From assembly GCA_001970855.1 (NCBI GenBank), contig LSSN01000812.1:1922-37597 (forward strand): a DNA stretch of 35,676 nucleotides, given 5' to 3'. The notes below the pieces were generated by a model. It was not told the DNA's origin, searched no databases, and saw only the letters and a program-made list of their open reading frames with translations. Positions 15,124-28,200 of the stretch are shown here, piece by piece (position 1 is the stretch's first letter; each line of letters begins with the position of its first letter). The position numbers and the translations under genes were made by a program. Source of the DNA: Smittium culicis (lineage: Eukaryota > Kickxellomycota > Harpellomycetes > Harpellales > Legeriomycetaceae).

Positions 15124-17337
15124 TTAGGCGTTTAACTCGAGTTTAACAGCTTCAAATACTTTAAGCATCTTGCGTCTTGCGCCAAGAGCTTGGACACCGA
15201 GATTCGTTAAACTTGCGTCGTCAAGATTGATTATTTGTTTGTAATCCATACCTTCAAAGCAAGGTATGTATTTGTGTAATCTTAAACTCTTCATCCAAGC
15301 TGGGACATCATTAAGGAGCTCCAAGTCGACAGTATCAGTAGATTGTTTGACAGGTTTATTAGCATTAGCTTGAAGAGATGGGGTTTCATTATCTTCAGAA
15401 ACTTTAATGGTAGGTTTGTAATTCTTAGATTCGGATGAATTAAATTGATTTGATGGAGTTGATGAAGATGAGTTGTTTACTCTTAATCCAGCAGCCTTTT
15501 GCTTGATTAAGCTTTGAGCTTTAGTATGAGAAATAGAGTTCATGCTTTCATTAGGGCCTTTCATAGTTGAGTATTGATTGCTAGAATACTGATTGCTTTT
15601 AGTCTCTGTAGGCGCGAAGCGGTTATTTTGGGTAGAGTAGATGTTTGAAGATGATTTATAATTGTTAGAACTAGTACCAGAGTTATTGTTATTGCTGCCT
15701 GATTTGTTAGATGAATCTTGATACGAATTTTCCTTTTTTTGTTGTGAAGCGTAATTACCACTATAAGAAGGTTGATTTTGATTTTGAGTTTGGATATTTC
15801 TAAAAGATGATGAAGTTTGTTGGAGCTGTGAGTAAACGCCAGGTGGAGGTGGAATTTGGGAGTTTAAATCGCGGTTGGCACCTAAAACAATTGAAAGTCT
15901 ATTGCTAATGGATCTTCTATCGCCTATGCTTTGGGTATCTAGCATACTTGACAAGCTAGGAGAGCGATCTTGATTTACAGGGATATAGGGATCCAGACTA
16001 TCACTAAAAGTTGACCAGCGAATAGAGCCATGCTCTTTTTCAGCGAAGCTTTGACGGCCACCGCTTAGTAAGAAGCTGGAAGTTCTTGGGGAGGATGAAG
16101 AAATAGAGTTAGATCCTGCAAGATTTGGGTTGTTTATATTTTGAGGATTAAGAGAATTTCCAGAATTAAAACCAATTCCATTAGCGAAGTTGGAAGGTTG
16201 TGAATATGGCTTATTTCTCCAGTCAGGGTTAGAATCTGCTTCAACTAGGGAATTTGGACGATCAAGAAAGGCGCTTTTCCTATTCGAAGAGCTATTTTCG
16301 GGAGGAATGCCGATCGAATTGACGTGTAAAGAGTTTTGTATCCATCTAGATGGGTTAATGTTTGAAGATAGTTCCAAGTTATTTGCAGACGCAGCAGTAT
16401 CTTTCTTTGATATGCTTTCTCTATTTCGGAGGAAAGACGATGAAGAGCCAAACATAAATCCGTCGTTATTGTTGGAATTTTCTGCTTGCCAGCTATTTTT
16501 AGGGAAAATAGAACTTTGAGATTCAAAAGATAATGTTTTGATGTCAAGGGGTGAGTCTTTTAGCCCGTAGCTGACATTTCTGAAATCCTCTTCTGTTCCG
16601 GGAATATTGTCAGCGTCATTTTTATAGGGATGATAATTTTGAAAATTACTGGAGTTAGAGAAGCTAGAAGTTCTGTTTGAGTCATAATTACTACTGTAAA
16701 CAGAAGCAGTACTCTGGTTTCCAGAGATGTTTGAATTCTGTTGACTGAATTGCGTGCTTTCAGCGGGTTTTGAGCTTTCTTCATGTAAAGTGGAAAGTGT
16801 AGGCTCAGTTTTAGCCATTTGCTGCAATATTGTAATAAAGAATCTAATTTGAATGTCGCTTGAATGTTGGATCAGATTGTATAGAGCAGCGGTTCTTTCA
16901 GGATCGGAGAGAACAGAGAACCATTGGTCTATTGCATTCAGTTCATCTTTGAATACTGGATCTAAACTCACTTTTGCCATGTCTTCAAGCATATCTTCGT
17001 ATTGGGTAAGACTTTCAAACCATTCGTCAATCTGATCAGCTACATTTAATTATTAAAAGAAAAATGTTAATAAAAGTATTTGAGAAAGAAAATAGAAAAC
17101 TGATAGGAAATTAGTAGATAAAGAAAATTATAAAATACAAAACATTCTAAGGGAGATGATATGGTTTATAATACCTTCAGGTAAAGTATGAGTTGCGTTT
17201 GCAAAAAATATAGCAGATGCAGGGCGCTCTCTGGCATTGATGTGGATTGGACCCTGATTTATGGACTGTCTTGCATTGAAAGAATTTTGATTATTCTTAG
17301 GATTTGGTCTTGCATACGCTTTTGAGGGAGACATCAT
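15124..17337 (-). CDS. VTS1: Vts1/Smaug-type SAM-domain RNA-binding protein
   Basis: Two exons, minus: 17337-17175 and 17039-15124, with a 135-bp intron (GTATTA...TGTAG). They join in phase 1 to 692 codons. The product begins MMSPSKAYARPNP, with RERPASAIFF near residue 40. The conserved fungal Vts1 N-terminal region runs across the splice junction: ADQIDEWFESLTQYEDMLED, AIDQWFSVLSDPERTAALYN and QIRFFITILQQMAK. A linker of about 500 residues is dominated by Asn, Ser and Gln. The last ~64 residues are the SAM domain (VPAWMKSLRLHKYIPCFEG ... LGVQALGARRKMLKVFEAVK). The LGARRK basic patch is the part that contacts the RNA loop in yeast Vts1. Family role: it binds hairpins with a CNGG-type loop in mRNAs and recruits the Ccr4-Not deadenylase. 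The single in-frame start is the first of two adjacent ATGs. The coding strand just upstream is pyrimidine-rich. Confidence 0.93.
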
Positions 17338-18060
17338 TTTAGGAAAATTGGTAAAGATGTAAAAAAAAAAAAATGAGGATATTGATAGATTATGAGGTAA
17401 AATAAAAATGTCCTTATAGATACTGGAGATTATTTTGCACGCAGAATAAAAAAGCAGTAGGGCGGGTTTAGATAAGGAAAAAGGAGTTGTCCGAAATCCA
17501 AAATAATTGTCAAAAGAAATTTAGATAATAGTAATTTGGATAAAATCCAGGTCAACTAGAAGTGATAAATATATAATAGAGTGTTATAAATAATAAATGC
17601 CCTAAAAAAGAATGTTATATAAGATAGAATTTATTATCGGAGTTAAAACAAAAAAGATTTTCTAGGGTTAAAGAAGCAGAAATTCAGGTATGGAATAAGG
17701 GAATATGGTATGAGGATAAGGATCTGTAATAAGGATTAAATTATTATAAAAGTACTCGTAGAAGTAAGAGAATTCGAGAAAGTAGTAGACAGTATAAGGC
17801 AAAAAAAGAGGAAAGAAAATAAAATATTAATTATAATCTATATAGATTTAAAATATATATATACTATCAAAGTATTCAAATGGCAAAAAACTTAAGATAA
17901 AGAACAAAGAAGAAATTGGGCTGAGTATGATATTTTAGGCAAAAAAAAGGGACGATGTAAAAATACAAAAGTAGCGAGAATGGCAAGAGAAAAGATGAAA
18001 AATTAACAAAGGGCTTAAATTTTTACTTTTTTTCAAATGATTGGGCAAATATATTTTCCA
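17338..18060 (-). promoter_or_regulatory. Pyrimidine-rich upstream region of the Vts1-like gene
   Basis: Over about 650 bp upstream of the ATG at 17337 the plus strand is noticeably rich in A and G (many AAGAG, GGATAAGG and GAAAGAA runs), so the coding strand is C/T-rich. CT-rich leaders and promoters are common for expressed fungal genes. No TATA box or specific operator was identified. The bias fades near 18000. Confidence 0.35.
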
Positions 18061-18782
18061 AGCGCTTTTGTTTTAGGTTTTATTTGCCTGTTAGATTTTT
18101 ACTAATTTCCGCTCATTATCATATTTATAAGCCGTTGAAATGCCTATGGTTTTTTATTCTGCAACCAAATTAACTTTAATGTATTAAATATTATTTCTCA
18201 GTTTAATAATTTTTTATGATATCCTTATGCTTATTTTTGAGTCAATTTTATATGTGCTTGCTAAATTACACCAAAAAAATAAAGTTAGCAATTAAAGTCT
18301 CGTTAGGTAAGTTTATAATAGTGTATAAATTATAAATTTCTCATTATAGCTTTAGTTCGAGTTTGAATAGTCTATTAATTGCAATACATTTCAACAATTC
18401 CAATTTTATATGCAAGGTTACTTCGAGGAGCATAACTTTTCCTAAAAAGTTATTCCTTCTTTGCAGAATTATTTTTATTTTTAAATAAATTTAGAATACA
18501 TCATCGAATGGTATATTTAATATATCCCACAGCTTTGCCTAATTCGCTTAAGAAAATTGAATTTCCAAGAAAAAAAGCTCCGATTACCCCTAAGAATATC
18601 CCATAAATTAGAGATTATTTTGAGGAGAGGAACATTTTCTATTAAAACTTATCTTGGCTTCAAACTTTATTTGGGTTTTAAATTCGATTAGTATATAATA
18701 TTAAATTGATTAAATAGTTTAGTCAATAAAATTACATTATTAGTATTGGCAAATAATATATAGATAATATATCCCTCTCACT
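18061..18782. other. Start of gene-free region
   Basis: AT-rich, with no coding potential, repeats or RNA genes that I can support. It leads into the MITE cluster. Confidence 0.4.
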
Positions 18783-18979
18783 TTAACCCTTTATCGCCCA
18801 GCGCTCTTTAAAAAAATCAATTTATTGACTCGTATATGATTTATAAGCAAATCTATTATTTGCTGTTTTTTTACAATATACCAATGCATCATAAGGAATC
18901 GGGATTGAAGTATTATAATTGACCATAATTGGCTATATTCAGAGGGTATAAAACAGTCAACCGCTCATGAAAGGGTTAA
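18783..18979 (+). mobile_element. TTAA MITE copy A (piggyBac-like), 197 bp
   Basis: Flanked by TTAA at 18783-18786 and 18976-18979, with CCCTTTATCGCCCAGCGCTC at the left and CCGCTCATGAAAGGG at the right. Internal landmarks shared with the other copies are TTTATAAGCAAATCTATTAT, TTTGCTGTT, ACCAATGCATC, TTGGCTATATT and AAAACAGTC. TTAA target duplication with CCC...GGG ends is the hallmark of piggyBac-superfamily elements. There is no internal ORF, so it is non-autonomous. Confidence 0.8.
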
Positions 18980-19399
18980 GAATATCCGATATATTAATTT
19001 CAACAATCTTAAAAAATTGTATTAAAAACTATATTTTTTAAAATTTTAAAACAGAATTTAGCTGAACCATCTTATCCTCGTAAGAGATATGCTAACTTAT
19101 CACTCGCGATACTTTCTTCGCTTAAATATCAATTATCCTCTCATACAATTAGGACATCTCGAAGAAAAATATAAAATAACTAAAAACTTTGAAACTACCG
19201 TTCATTATAAATTTAATTTACACTTTAATGCTTTTTATTTTCCTAATGGTCCTATTTATATACATTAATCGGATATTTGAATAGAAATAAGTATTAAATT
19301 GTTTTCTTACATGTATCATATGAGTTTATAGAGCTAATATATTCGAATAATTATATTTTGAGCAAAAAGTTAACCTAATTATAATATTAGTCATAATTA

Positions 19400-19459
19400 G
19401 ACTCATAGAGCCAACCCACGAACGGAATAGACCATTATGAGCGGTTAAAGAAGGGTTAA
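19400..19459 (+). mobile_element. MITE remnant (right end)
   Basis: A short, diverged right-end fragment: GAGCCAACC, then ATTATGAGCGG, then GAAGGGTTAA at 19450-19459, similar to the right end of copy A. The left part is not recognisable. Confidence 0.45.
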
Positions 19460-19827
19460 GTGACTATCAATTACTTTTTACTTTTTAAAAGTATAGCATT
19501 TCATGTATTTTTAACCCCTGTTTAATAAGCTCTCTTAGGTTACTCTCTTCTATATCTAAATATGTCTACATTTTAAATATCATATTTTTTGTCCCAAAAA
19601 GAACCCAATGATCATTCATACTTTTTTTAATCGATATTATACTTTTTTTTTGAAAGTTAGTTTCTCTATCAATTCTAAATTTACCATTTCGAAAAAAAAA
19701 AATCTAGGTTAGATAAAACTTTCAAAATAATATTTTATATTTTGTAACCTATTTAATAATTGATTCTTTTATTAATATATATTCGCTTTACCTTTAATAG
19801 TGCAATTGATTAAATATAAATTGAATT

Positions 19828-20026
19828 TTAACCTTTTTCCTGCACAGCACTCTTCAACATAAAGGATATATTGATATATTTATGATTTAAGGGTATATGT
19901 ATCATTTGCTAATATTCTACTAAAAAAAATTTTATTTTATAAATCATATGATTAATATATTTTCATTATACATGTTTGGGTATATTTTCTCAATCAAAAC
20001 GTGTCTACCGCCCATGAAAGGGTTAA
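19828..20026 (+). mobile_element. TTAA MITE copy B, 199 bp
   Basis: TTAA at 19828-19831 and 20023-20026. The left end is CCTTTTTCCTGCACAGCACTC and the right end is TCTACCGCCCATGAAAGGG. Internal sequence is more diverged than copy A, but it keeps ATGATTTA, ATCATTTGCT, ATACATGTTTGGGTATATTT and ATCAAAACGTGTCTAC in order. Confidence 0.75.
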
Positions 20027-20536
20027 TTTTAACGATATTTCAATTATTAGTCTTATCTGAAAATCTTTGAACCTAACCAAATATAGCTCTGATTTCACTT
20101 TGATGCTAAATTATAATAGTCCTTTAACCAATAATATGTGATACTGACACTAGAGTACCCGAGGGGGGGTCTCTTAAAATAATGTTACTCAACTTTATAT
20201 GATAGGGAAATTTTTTTTATTTGAGTAAAAATTGCATTTTCAATTTAGTAATGACTGCTTTCTTTGAAAATGTTTAAATTCAAGGTAAAATTTTAGATAT
20301 TGTATTCCTTTCCACTATACTATGTTATATAATTTTTTCGTTTTCTATGCAACGTTTCGATATTTCCTTGGAATTTTAGCAACTAATTCTTTTCTTTCAA
20401 AACTACATAGCGTTTCTGGTATAAGGGATATTTTATGATAAGAACTTTTTTCCTTGTAATTTCATTTGATAATATAAAATAGGTGGTGTTATTGGCAAAA
20501 TTGGTTAATATATTCGATGTAAAATACTATTTTAAT

Positions 20537-20738
20537 TTAACTGTTACCCGACCAACCTCTTTAAAGTACATAGATTTTATGATTCGGTTATGGTTTATAA
20601 CCAAGTTTATTATTTACTTTTATTCTACACAAAACCAATACCATTTAATATTTCAAAGTTAAAGTATTATTGCTGAGCATAGTTGGCTATATTTGCTAGA
20701 TTAAAATTATCATATCGCCTGAGAAAAGACAAAAATTA
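20537..20738 (+). mobile_element. Diverged MITE copy C
   Basis: It starts TTAACTGTTACCCGACC and keeps CTCTTTAAAG, TTTATTATTTAC, ACCAATACCATTTA, AAAGTATTATTG, CATAGTTGGCTATATTTGCT and AGATTAAAATTATC before a decayed right end near 20735. The order and spacing match copies A and G; the terminal TTAA at the right is lost. Confidence 0.6.
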
Positions 20739-20754
20739 CAATATTTGATTAAAC

Positions 20755-20835
20755 AAACTCGTCATAAATCTTTGTAGTTTTTTTTTTTTTTGATACAATA
20801 TATATGCCAATTAACATTTCAGAAATAAAAGGTCT
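20755..20835 (+). mobile_element. MITE internal fragment
   Basis: A partial, strongly decayed match to the middle of the family: AAACTCGTCATAAATCTTTG, a long T run, then ACAATATATATGCCAAT and AACATTTCAG, similar to the segment from ACTCGTATATGATT to ACCAATGCATC in copy A. Both ends are missing. Confidence 0.35.
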
Positions 20836-20877
20836 ATGTATTTGAAATTTTAGAACTTTATAAAAAAAATAATAAAC

Positions 20878-21073
20878 TTGTACCCTTTCACGGCCAGTAG
20901 ACTAACTTTGATCCTCCAAATATAGCCAAATATGCTCAATTAAAATACTTTAATCCCGAGGACTCAGGAGATATTGGTATAATGATACATAACAGCAAAT
21001 AATAAACTTGCTTTAAATCAAATGGATAATAAAATTCACTTTATTAAGAGCTTTGGACGGGAAATGGACAAAA
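20878..21073 (-). mobile_element. MITE copy D, inverted
   Basis: The family in reverse orientation: ACCCTTTCACGGCCAGTAGA at the plus-strand left, then CCAAATATAGCCAAATATG, CTTTAATCCCGAGG, GGTATAATG, CAGCAAATAATAAACTTGCT, and AAGAGCTTTGGACGGGAAATGG at the right. The terminal TTAA motifs are mutated. Confidence 0.65.
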
Positions 21074-21437
21074 CAGACTACATTCTCATCACATATCACA
21101 CCCTAGCAACTATTGGGTACTTTATGTAAAATAAGTATTTTTTAAATTTGTAGAATGAGCATGATTACATAATTACACAACCCTTAGAATAATCTTTCTA
21201 ATCTCTTTAGGGATGAATATTTCCCCTTTCCTATCAAAACATTAGATAGCTATAGCTTTTTTTTTTTTTGCTTTTATGGTGCTCAGACTTTCAAAGGTAT
21301 TCGTTATTAATTTCTTTTTTCAGTGGTATGGTATATTTTATTATAAATTAATAAAACCTCCCAAAAGTTTAAATGAATTTTATAATCTTAAAAACCAGGA
21401 ACGCTTTTTATTATAAAAGTCAGCTAATAAAAAGCTC

Positions 21438-21745
21438 TTTAAACCCTTTTTGGGCCATAGACTGTTTTTTATTCTCCAAATCTAATCAACTGTGTTAGAT
21501 AAAATTAGTTTAATTCCGAGCATTGTTGATTTATTGGTTCATTGTAGAATAGGGGCAAATAATAAATTTTTTCATGACTCATAAATCAATTTTTTGATAC
21601 ACTCATAATAAGTTTTTTATTTGCTGTTATTTTACATAGAGTCAAAATTCTAATGAGTTTCGAAATTAATTAAATGTATGAAATTCATTTTGATGATTTA
21701 GTAGATCAAAAACAGTCTACAGCTCGTCAAATCGTAAAGGTATAC
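21438..21745. mobile_element. Head-to-head composite of two truncated MITEs (E)
   Basis: 21438 to about 21598 is an inverted copy beginning TTTAAACCCTTTTTGGGCCA and including ATAGACTGTTTTTTATTCTC and GGGGCAAATAATAAA. From about 21600 to 21745 the forward orientation follows (TTTTTTATTTGCTGTTATTT, GTAGATCAAAAACAGTCTAC, AGCTCGTCAAATCGTAAAGG). The left ends of both copies are missing at the junction near 21595. Confidence 0.6.
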
Positions 21746-22129
21746 TAGTATGAAAAGAAAATTTTCATTTTTTCCATTAAAAGCTTTAATTCAAAAAGTT
21801 ATTTATACTTTAGCACTAAATTCAAAAATATATTTTATCGGTGTTCTATGGAAAATTTATATTATTACCAGTGATCTGTCAAAATTTTTTGAACATTTAT
21901 GTGAATCGCTAATGAATTAAGACTACCGACAGCTGAACTATTTGATAAAATATATTTTTGATTTTTTTTTATTGGTTAATTACCGCGTATTAAATTTTCC
22001 ATACTGTTACTACATATAATAAAAATATATCCTTCATTCAAATTCGCATAAAAGAAAGAGCTTTAGATCTTCACAGTAAACTATATAAAAATAGATTATT
22101 TTAAATACATAAATGACTAAAATCCCTAA

Positions 22130-22246
22130 CTACAGTTGGGTTTGAGCCATCCAATTTTTTTATAAGCCAGAATTAAGATATTTTTATTAAACATATTTGG
22201 TTGATTTTGCTAGGTCAAAAAAAATATATCGTAAATGAAAGGGTCA
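22130..22246 (+). mobile_element. MITE remnant F (right half)
   Basis: Contains TTATAAGCCAGAATTAAG, ACATATTTGGTTGATTTTGC and TAGGTCAAAAAAAATATATC, and ends CGTAAATGAAAGGG, similar to the right half of the family. The left half is lost. Confidence 0.4.
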
Positions 22247-25200
22247 GTAAAACTATATTTTATAGATCTTAGCTTGAATTTTTTTTTCTTTTGAAGAATA
22301 GGTCAGAAAAAAAATGTATTATATTGAATATTTTTCAGAAAAGTTTTAATGGCGATAGAACCTCCCCCCCCCCCTTCGCTTTTTTTGACACAAATTTCAA
22401 TTTAAATAAACGTGTATAAATTTGGTTTCAGATAAATATTCTAACTAAAAACTACACATTAATTTTTTACCAATGAAATTTTCAGGAGAATATAAAAATT
22501 AATCAAATCTTTTAACTATAAACGTATCCAACGGAATCTCATAGAAATACTAAAATACCAACCGAAATAGTAGATTGGATTTTTAAATGAAAATAACAAA
22601 TGAATAAGTTACTAAAATAAAATAGCCATCAAAATTTTAAAGTTCTTATAAAGAAAACCTTTTTTAGAATTTAGTGCTAGAGCATACAAAATTCATAGCC
22701 AATAAATAATTAAAAATGAAAAAAACAAATAGAAGGTATTGAATTTATCAGATCAGCCAATAATATTTATAGCATGAATTATTTGGAACAATAAAACAGC
22801 CTGGAACAAGGTACTATCTTCGATCAGAATTCGCCATAGAATATTAAAAAAATCTAATTAATTTAGAAGAATGCGCTAAAAGCCTTGGTTTTCTTGGCAG
22901 AAATAAAGCTTTGAAATATAACTAATGATAGATTATAATAAATCTAAAAATTTTACTGTTTGCTTAAGCTTCGAAAATAAATAAATATGCTACAAAGACC
23001 GAAAAGATATGAATAAAAACCAATTTTTTTTTATTTTAAAAGAATGTAAAAATATATTGAAAAGGTATTAAAGAATTTTTTATAGCTGACCATCTATCTG
23101 GGAAAAAATCAAGTAGCCTAATGAACTATAAATCCTAATATTGAAAAAAAATTAATAGATACTATTTAGCTACTAATTTTATTTGATAATTTAATGATAG
23201 TTTATAAAGATATGAGCTTAAAAAAATTCACGAAGTTTCCATTTAAAATTGATATTATTATGTATTTTTATAAATTTAGATAAATTGTAGCATGCAAAAT
23301 TTTTTTTATAATTTTTTAATATTCAAAAGACAATTAAAATTATATAAAAAAGTTCTGCTTCATCTGACGTTCATATAATAAAATTCAGCACCAAGATAAA
23401 ATCTCAAAATATATAATACGATACTTTATAGCCTCAAACTAATAAAAATTGTTGAATATCATAGTATGAATAACATTAGTTATATAAAAGGTTCATATCA
23501 TATTAAATGATACAAAGTAGTGAAAAATTTATCAATAAAATTTAAATTATAATATTTTTATACATAAATATTAATTTTAGTTGTCATATTAAGTATTAAT
23601 ATCCATAGAAACTGTCCAGTATATACAAAAATTATTTTTTTTTTATATTTTTTCCCGAAAAAAAAAGATACCGATATTTAAATTAAATTAATAAATAACT
23701 CGATTATAATTAAAATGATTCAATATTTTGATAAAAGAATGTATATGTATTTTCATTTAATCTGATCTGAACTAACTCAGGCCTATAAGTATAATTTTTA
23801 GTGGTATTTAAGTAATAAAAAATATGTATTAAATACTAACAATAGGATTTACAAATATGGATAATAAATTTTTTCATATTAAATAAAGCCACAAACATAA
23901 TAATTAAGATCAAATTAGATATACATAATATGATATATCTGAGATAATAAGAAATTTGACTAAAAATAAATAAAAAGAGTTTTTAAGAGTTCTTTTTGAA
24001 TAAAAATTTTTATTGAAACTTTATTAGATGGGGATTATTCCTTTAAAAAAAATATTCATTAGCTCCACAGTAGTGCAACTGCCATCACGGATTAAAAATT
24101 TTAATAATTTATTCAAAAATATTTAGAAATTTCTAAAGAAAAAGATATAATACTCATCGAAAAATAATTATAATAATAATAAAATTGTGTTTATTTATTT
24201 AATAGATAAGAGAAATATAATTTATTAACATATTTGATTGGTTAAATTATTTGCGTTTGTAAAATAAAAATTTTTATGAAGATCTACTTCTAGATATCAC
24301 AAAGTCACACTAACTGAGATAATAGCTCGAATTTTAAAATTTAACATTAAAAATTTTTTATTCGTATTTTATTGTATAATCTATAAAATCTTGATTTATA
24401 TTTAGGGGTATGTGATAATTAATTTTTACATTTGAATATTTTCAATAATATTTAAATAATACTGTTCTAGATATTTTTAAACTTTTTTTACAATAATTTT
24501 AATTATATTTTCGAGCGATAATACTTTAATTTAAAAAAATTCAATATTAACTTTATTGATATTTAGATCATAAGATAAAAAAATTGATTGTTTTTTGTAT
24601 TTACTAGTAGAATCTGAAAAGACTTAAATTTTATTTAGTTGTATGATTAGTACGAACTGTAAATATATAAAAATAGCATCTATTTTTTTAATTTAAAATT
24701 TTTATGAATTTAATTTGACTAAAAGCTGATAGGCGTTTTTTTATTATTTTATCTAGAATATAACAAAAACGTAATAAAAAAACAATATATTGCTCAAATA
24801 TTATTTAAAACCATTATTCACTAGTTAAAATAAAATTTAAACTTATTTATCATTGTAATGATGTTATTTTTTTTATTTTATTCATCAAATTTTCCATCTT
24901 ATTTTGTTAACTTTTGGAAAATTTTTTTATAAATTTTATTGGTATCTGATAAAAATTTTTATAAAAATTCAAATTAAAATTTTTTTTAAATTATTATAAT
25001 TAAAGAAAATATTTTCTTTAAAATATTATAATCTAAAGATAAATGTATAACTTCATTGGTTTTATCAAATGGTTTATTTTACAGAATTTTCTATTTGAAT
25101 TTAAAAACACAAATTATTCGGGTATGAAAACTATAGTTTTAAAATCATGGTCTCTCTAAAAAATTTCCAAACTAGTTTTAATATTTTTAGGTTAATTCTT

Positions 25201-28200
25201 GAATTTTCTAGTTTCTTTACCTTTATTTTTTTTTATTAAAAATTGAATTACTTATTACAGCACATATAAAACAATTAATTATCTATTGGTAATACTATAA
25301 GTTGACAAAAGTTCAGAATGATAGAACTGAAAATTTTTGACTTTAAATTTTTTAATAGTTGATATATATGTGATATTTATCATTGAAATTTTTAATAAAT
25401 ATTATTAGATAAAATTAATAGTACATGATCATGCTTTAATTGATGCAATATATATTTTTAATTATAATGCGGATTTATGAAGTGTGCATATAGAAATAAT
25501 CAAAAAAAAAAAAAATCGTGCATTTCAACATAGTAAAATTATTTTGATCAATTTTTTTAACTTTAAATAATTATTAAAGTTATATTTATATTAAATTTAC
25601 AACTAAAAAATTATTAAAATTTATATAAAACAATAAAATAGATTTTAGATATAAAATATTCGTTTTGTATTATTTAGTCATAAAATTGCTTTTTTAATGA
25701 ATTTATATAGTTTGATATATAAAACATTATAAATAACAGTTTTATTACAATTTCAGGTTTAATATTAGAAATAAATCAATAATTATTTGATATCTTATTT
25801 TCGACCCAAATTAGCCTGATAAAAAGTTTTTTTCCCTACAACTCTTAATAAAATTTACATTTTTGATAATATTTTATTAGTTCAAAGCATTGATGTTTTT
25901 TTTTCACTCTTTTTTTAGACAGTTTTTTTTTTGTGAAATATTTATTTTAGGCGAATTATTACCAAGAAAGTGCGTTTTGGGAAAAACTAATATTAGAAAA
26001 GCGAATATTCATAAATTTTATCAAAAAAAAAAAAAAATAGCAATTAACATTCAATTTATTTATTAGAATAAGTTTTATCTAAATATATAGATGTGATGAA
26101 GAGAAAAATGTTCCTTATCAATAAAAATATGAAATTATTTTAAAAATAAGTTAATATCATTTTAATAACAAAAATTACTAAGAACGTTTTCTTTTTATGA
26201 TAAGTAAAATTTTATTTATTAGGAATTAAAACCTCACAACTACCCCAAAATTTTTTTTAAATAAACTCTTTAGTTTTATTTAAATTTTAAAAAACACTAT
26301 ATTATGGATTAAAAAAAGACAAAATAAACTTTTAATGGTTTGAATTATATAAAATTTGACTCATTTAATCCCTTTTTAGGGTTGATGGATATTTTAATAA
26401 CTAAATCTACAAATCCCCAAGAAAAATTTAATTCAAATAATACTTATAATAAAATTAAAAAAATAAATAATCGAATAATTAGCTTTAAAATTTCAAATTA
26501 ATCTACTAAAAATATTAAACGTTAATTTGTTATCCAAAAAAAACCCCCCTTTAAAAAAAGCTCGAAATAAATAAAAATAAATTAGTTTCAAATATATACT
26601 ATTGTTGGTTATATGTTTTATTAACTTTAATAAAATTAAAAACTAATAATAAACACAAAAAAGGAATTAATACAAACCGAAATGATGTTGTAAATATTTC
26701 AAGAAAACGCTAATATTAAAACTGATTTCACATATTCTCCTGAACTTAATAAGCACTCTGAAAAATTTACTGTGAAAATATAGGAATTCAGAAGGCATCA
26801 AAGTGTATATTCATAAAATAAATTCATATGATACATAAAATGTTAAATTATTGGTTTTTTAAGTGTGCTGAACTATGAAAGAAATTAGATAAATTTAACC
26901 TTATAATCGATAACAAGATTTTTTTAATAATATAATTATATTCTATTAATTAAAAACCAAATTATAATTTTTATTGCTTTATTTACCTTACTTTTTGGAA
27001 TTATTTGAAATGAGAAAAAGTTAAAAATATATTTTAAATCCTTAATCAAAAATAAAGGTAGTGATACACTACATTTTGACATAAATATCCATCGATAAAA
27101 GCAAAATATTCAAGAATAAAAATATAAAAAAACAAATATTTCTGAAAATCAAAAATGTAATACTTTCAATAAGGGAAATTATCTAGGATCGAGCTAACAC
27201 CAAAATAAAAAAATTTTTTATAGTTTTTCATCCACATTTTATTTATTGCCACGACCTTAGCGAGAAACTGCATTGAGCCTAATGGATTCAATGCCATTTT
27301 TTTAAAATTTGATTTTGAGAGCTTAAATTATCAATCGTATTATTTTAGTGGAACCAATTGTTTTTGAATTTAACTAGAAACCATGTTCAGAAAACAAGAT
27401 TAAATAAAATATTTTCATGATTAAAATTAAAATATAACATATTGCAAAATAGCCTGGAATTATTCGAAAATTTAAACACGAATATTTTGTACTCTTTGTT
27501 AATTCTGTTTGGGAGATTTTTGGATAAAATCTAATTGGATGATAAAATAGAAAAGATTTTATTCCTTTATACAAAGAGAATAGTATTTTATGAAGAAGCG
27601 AGTCTTTGTAGAAAGAAGTTTCTAAAAGCATATTGTAGAAGGATCAATAAAAACATACTTGCGAAAGGATAGTATAACAATAAGTATTAAATGTCGATTT
27701 ATAGTATAAAGAAATAAAGTTATGATAGCTAGTTAATCAAAGGAAAAAAAACAGTACCAAATACTTAGTTTAAGAGATGGAATAAATGCCTGCTCATAAG
27801 GATAAGAGGAAGGGGACTTTCGTTTTTTGGAATTTTTTGTTTTAGAGAATATTAAAAATCTCTTATTCTTATTCTTTTACATTAAATAAAATAAGCTAAA
27901 AGCAAAATTTTTGAGATTGGCGAATCAGAGATAGAGGGAAAATGATAAGCACCAATTTAGATATCTGGCTAATTTATTGAATATGATAAGCATATTAGTT
28001 AATTAAATAGTGTATAGTCTATTAAATAAAAAAATAGACATTTTTATAAATACTTGGTCCAAAATAATATTTAAATGGTTCATATTTGAGACAGGAGTGA
28101 ACCTAATAAAGTGTAAGCTAACTCCAAAGCCAGAAAAATTTAAATTAATCGCAATTTAACCAGTTTATTTTAGAAACTAATTTCGTGGCAATTCTAATAA

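Noticed and set aside
27374..27631. 85-codon minus-strand frame
   Set aside because: Low-complexity Phe/Ile/Leu/Tyr composition expected by chance in AT-rich DNA; no neighbouring exon signals.
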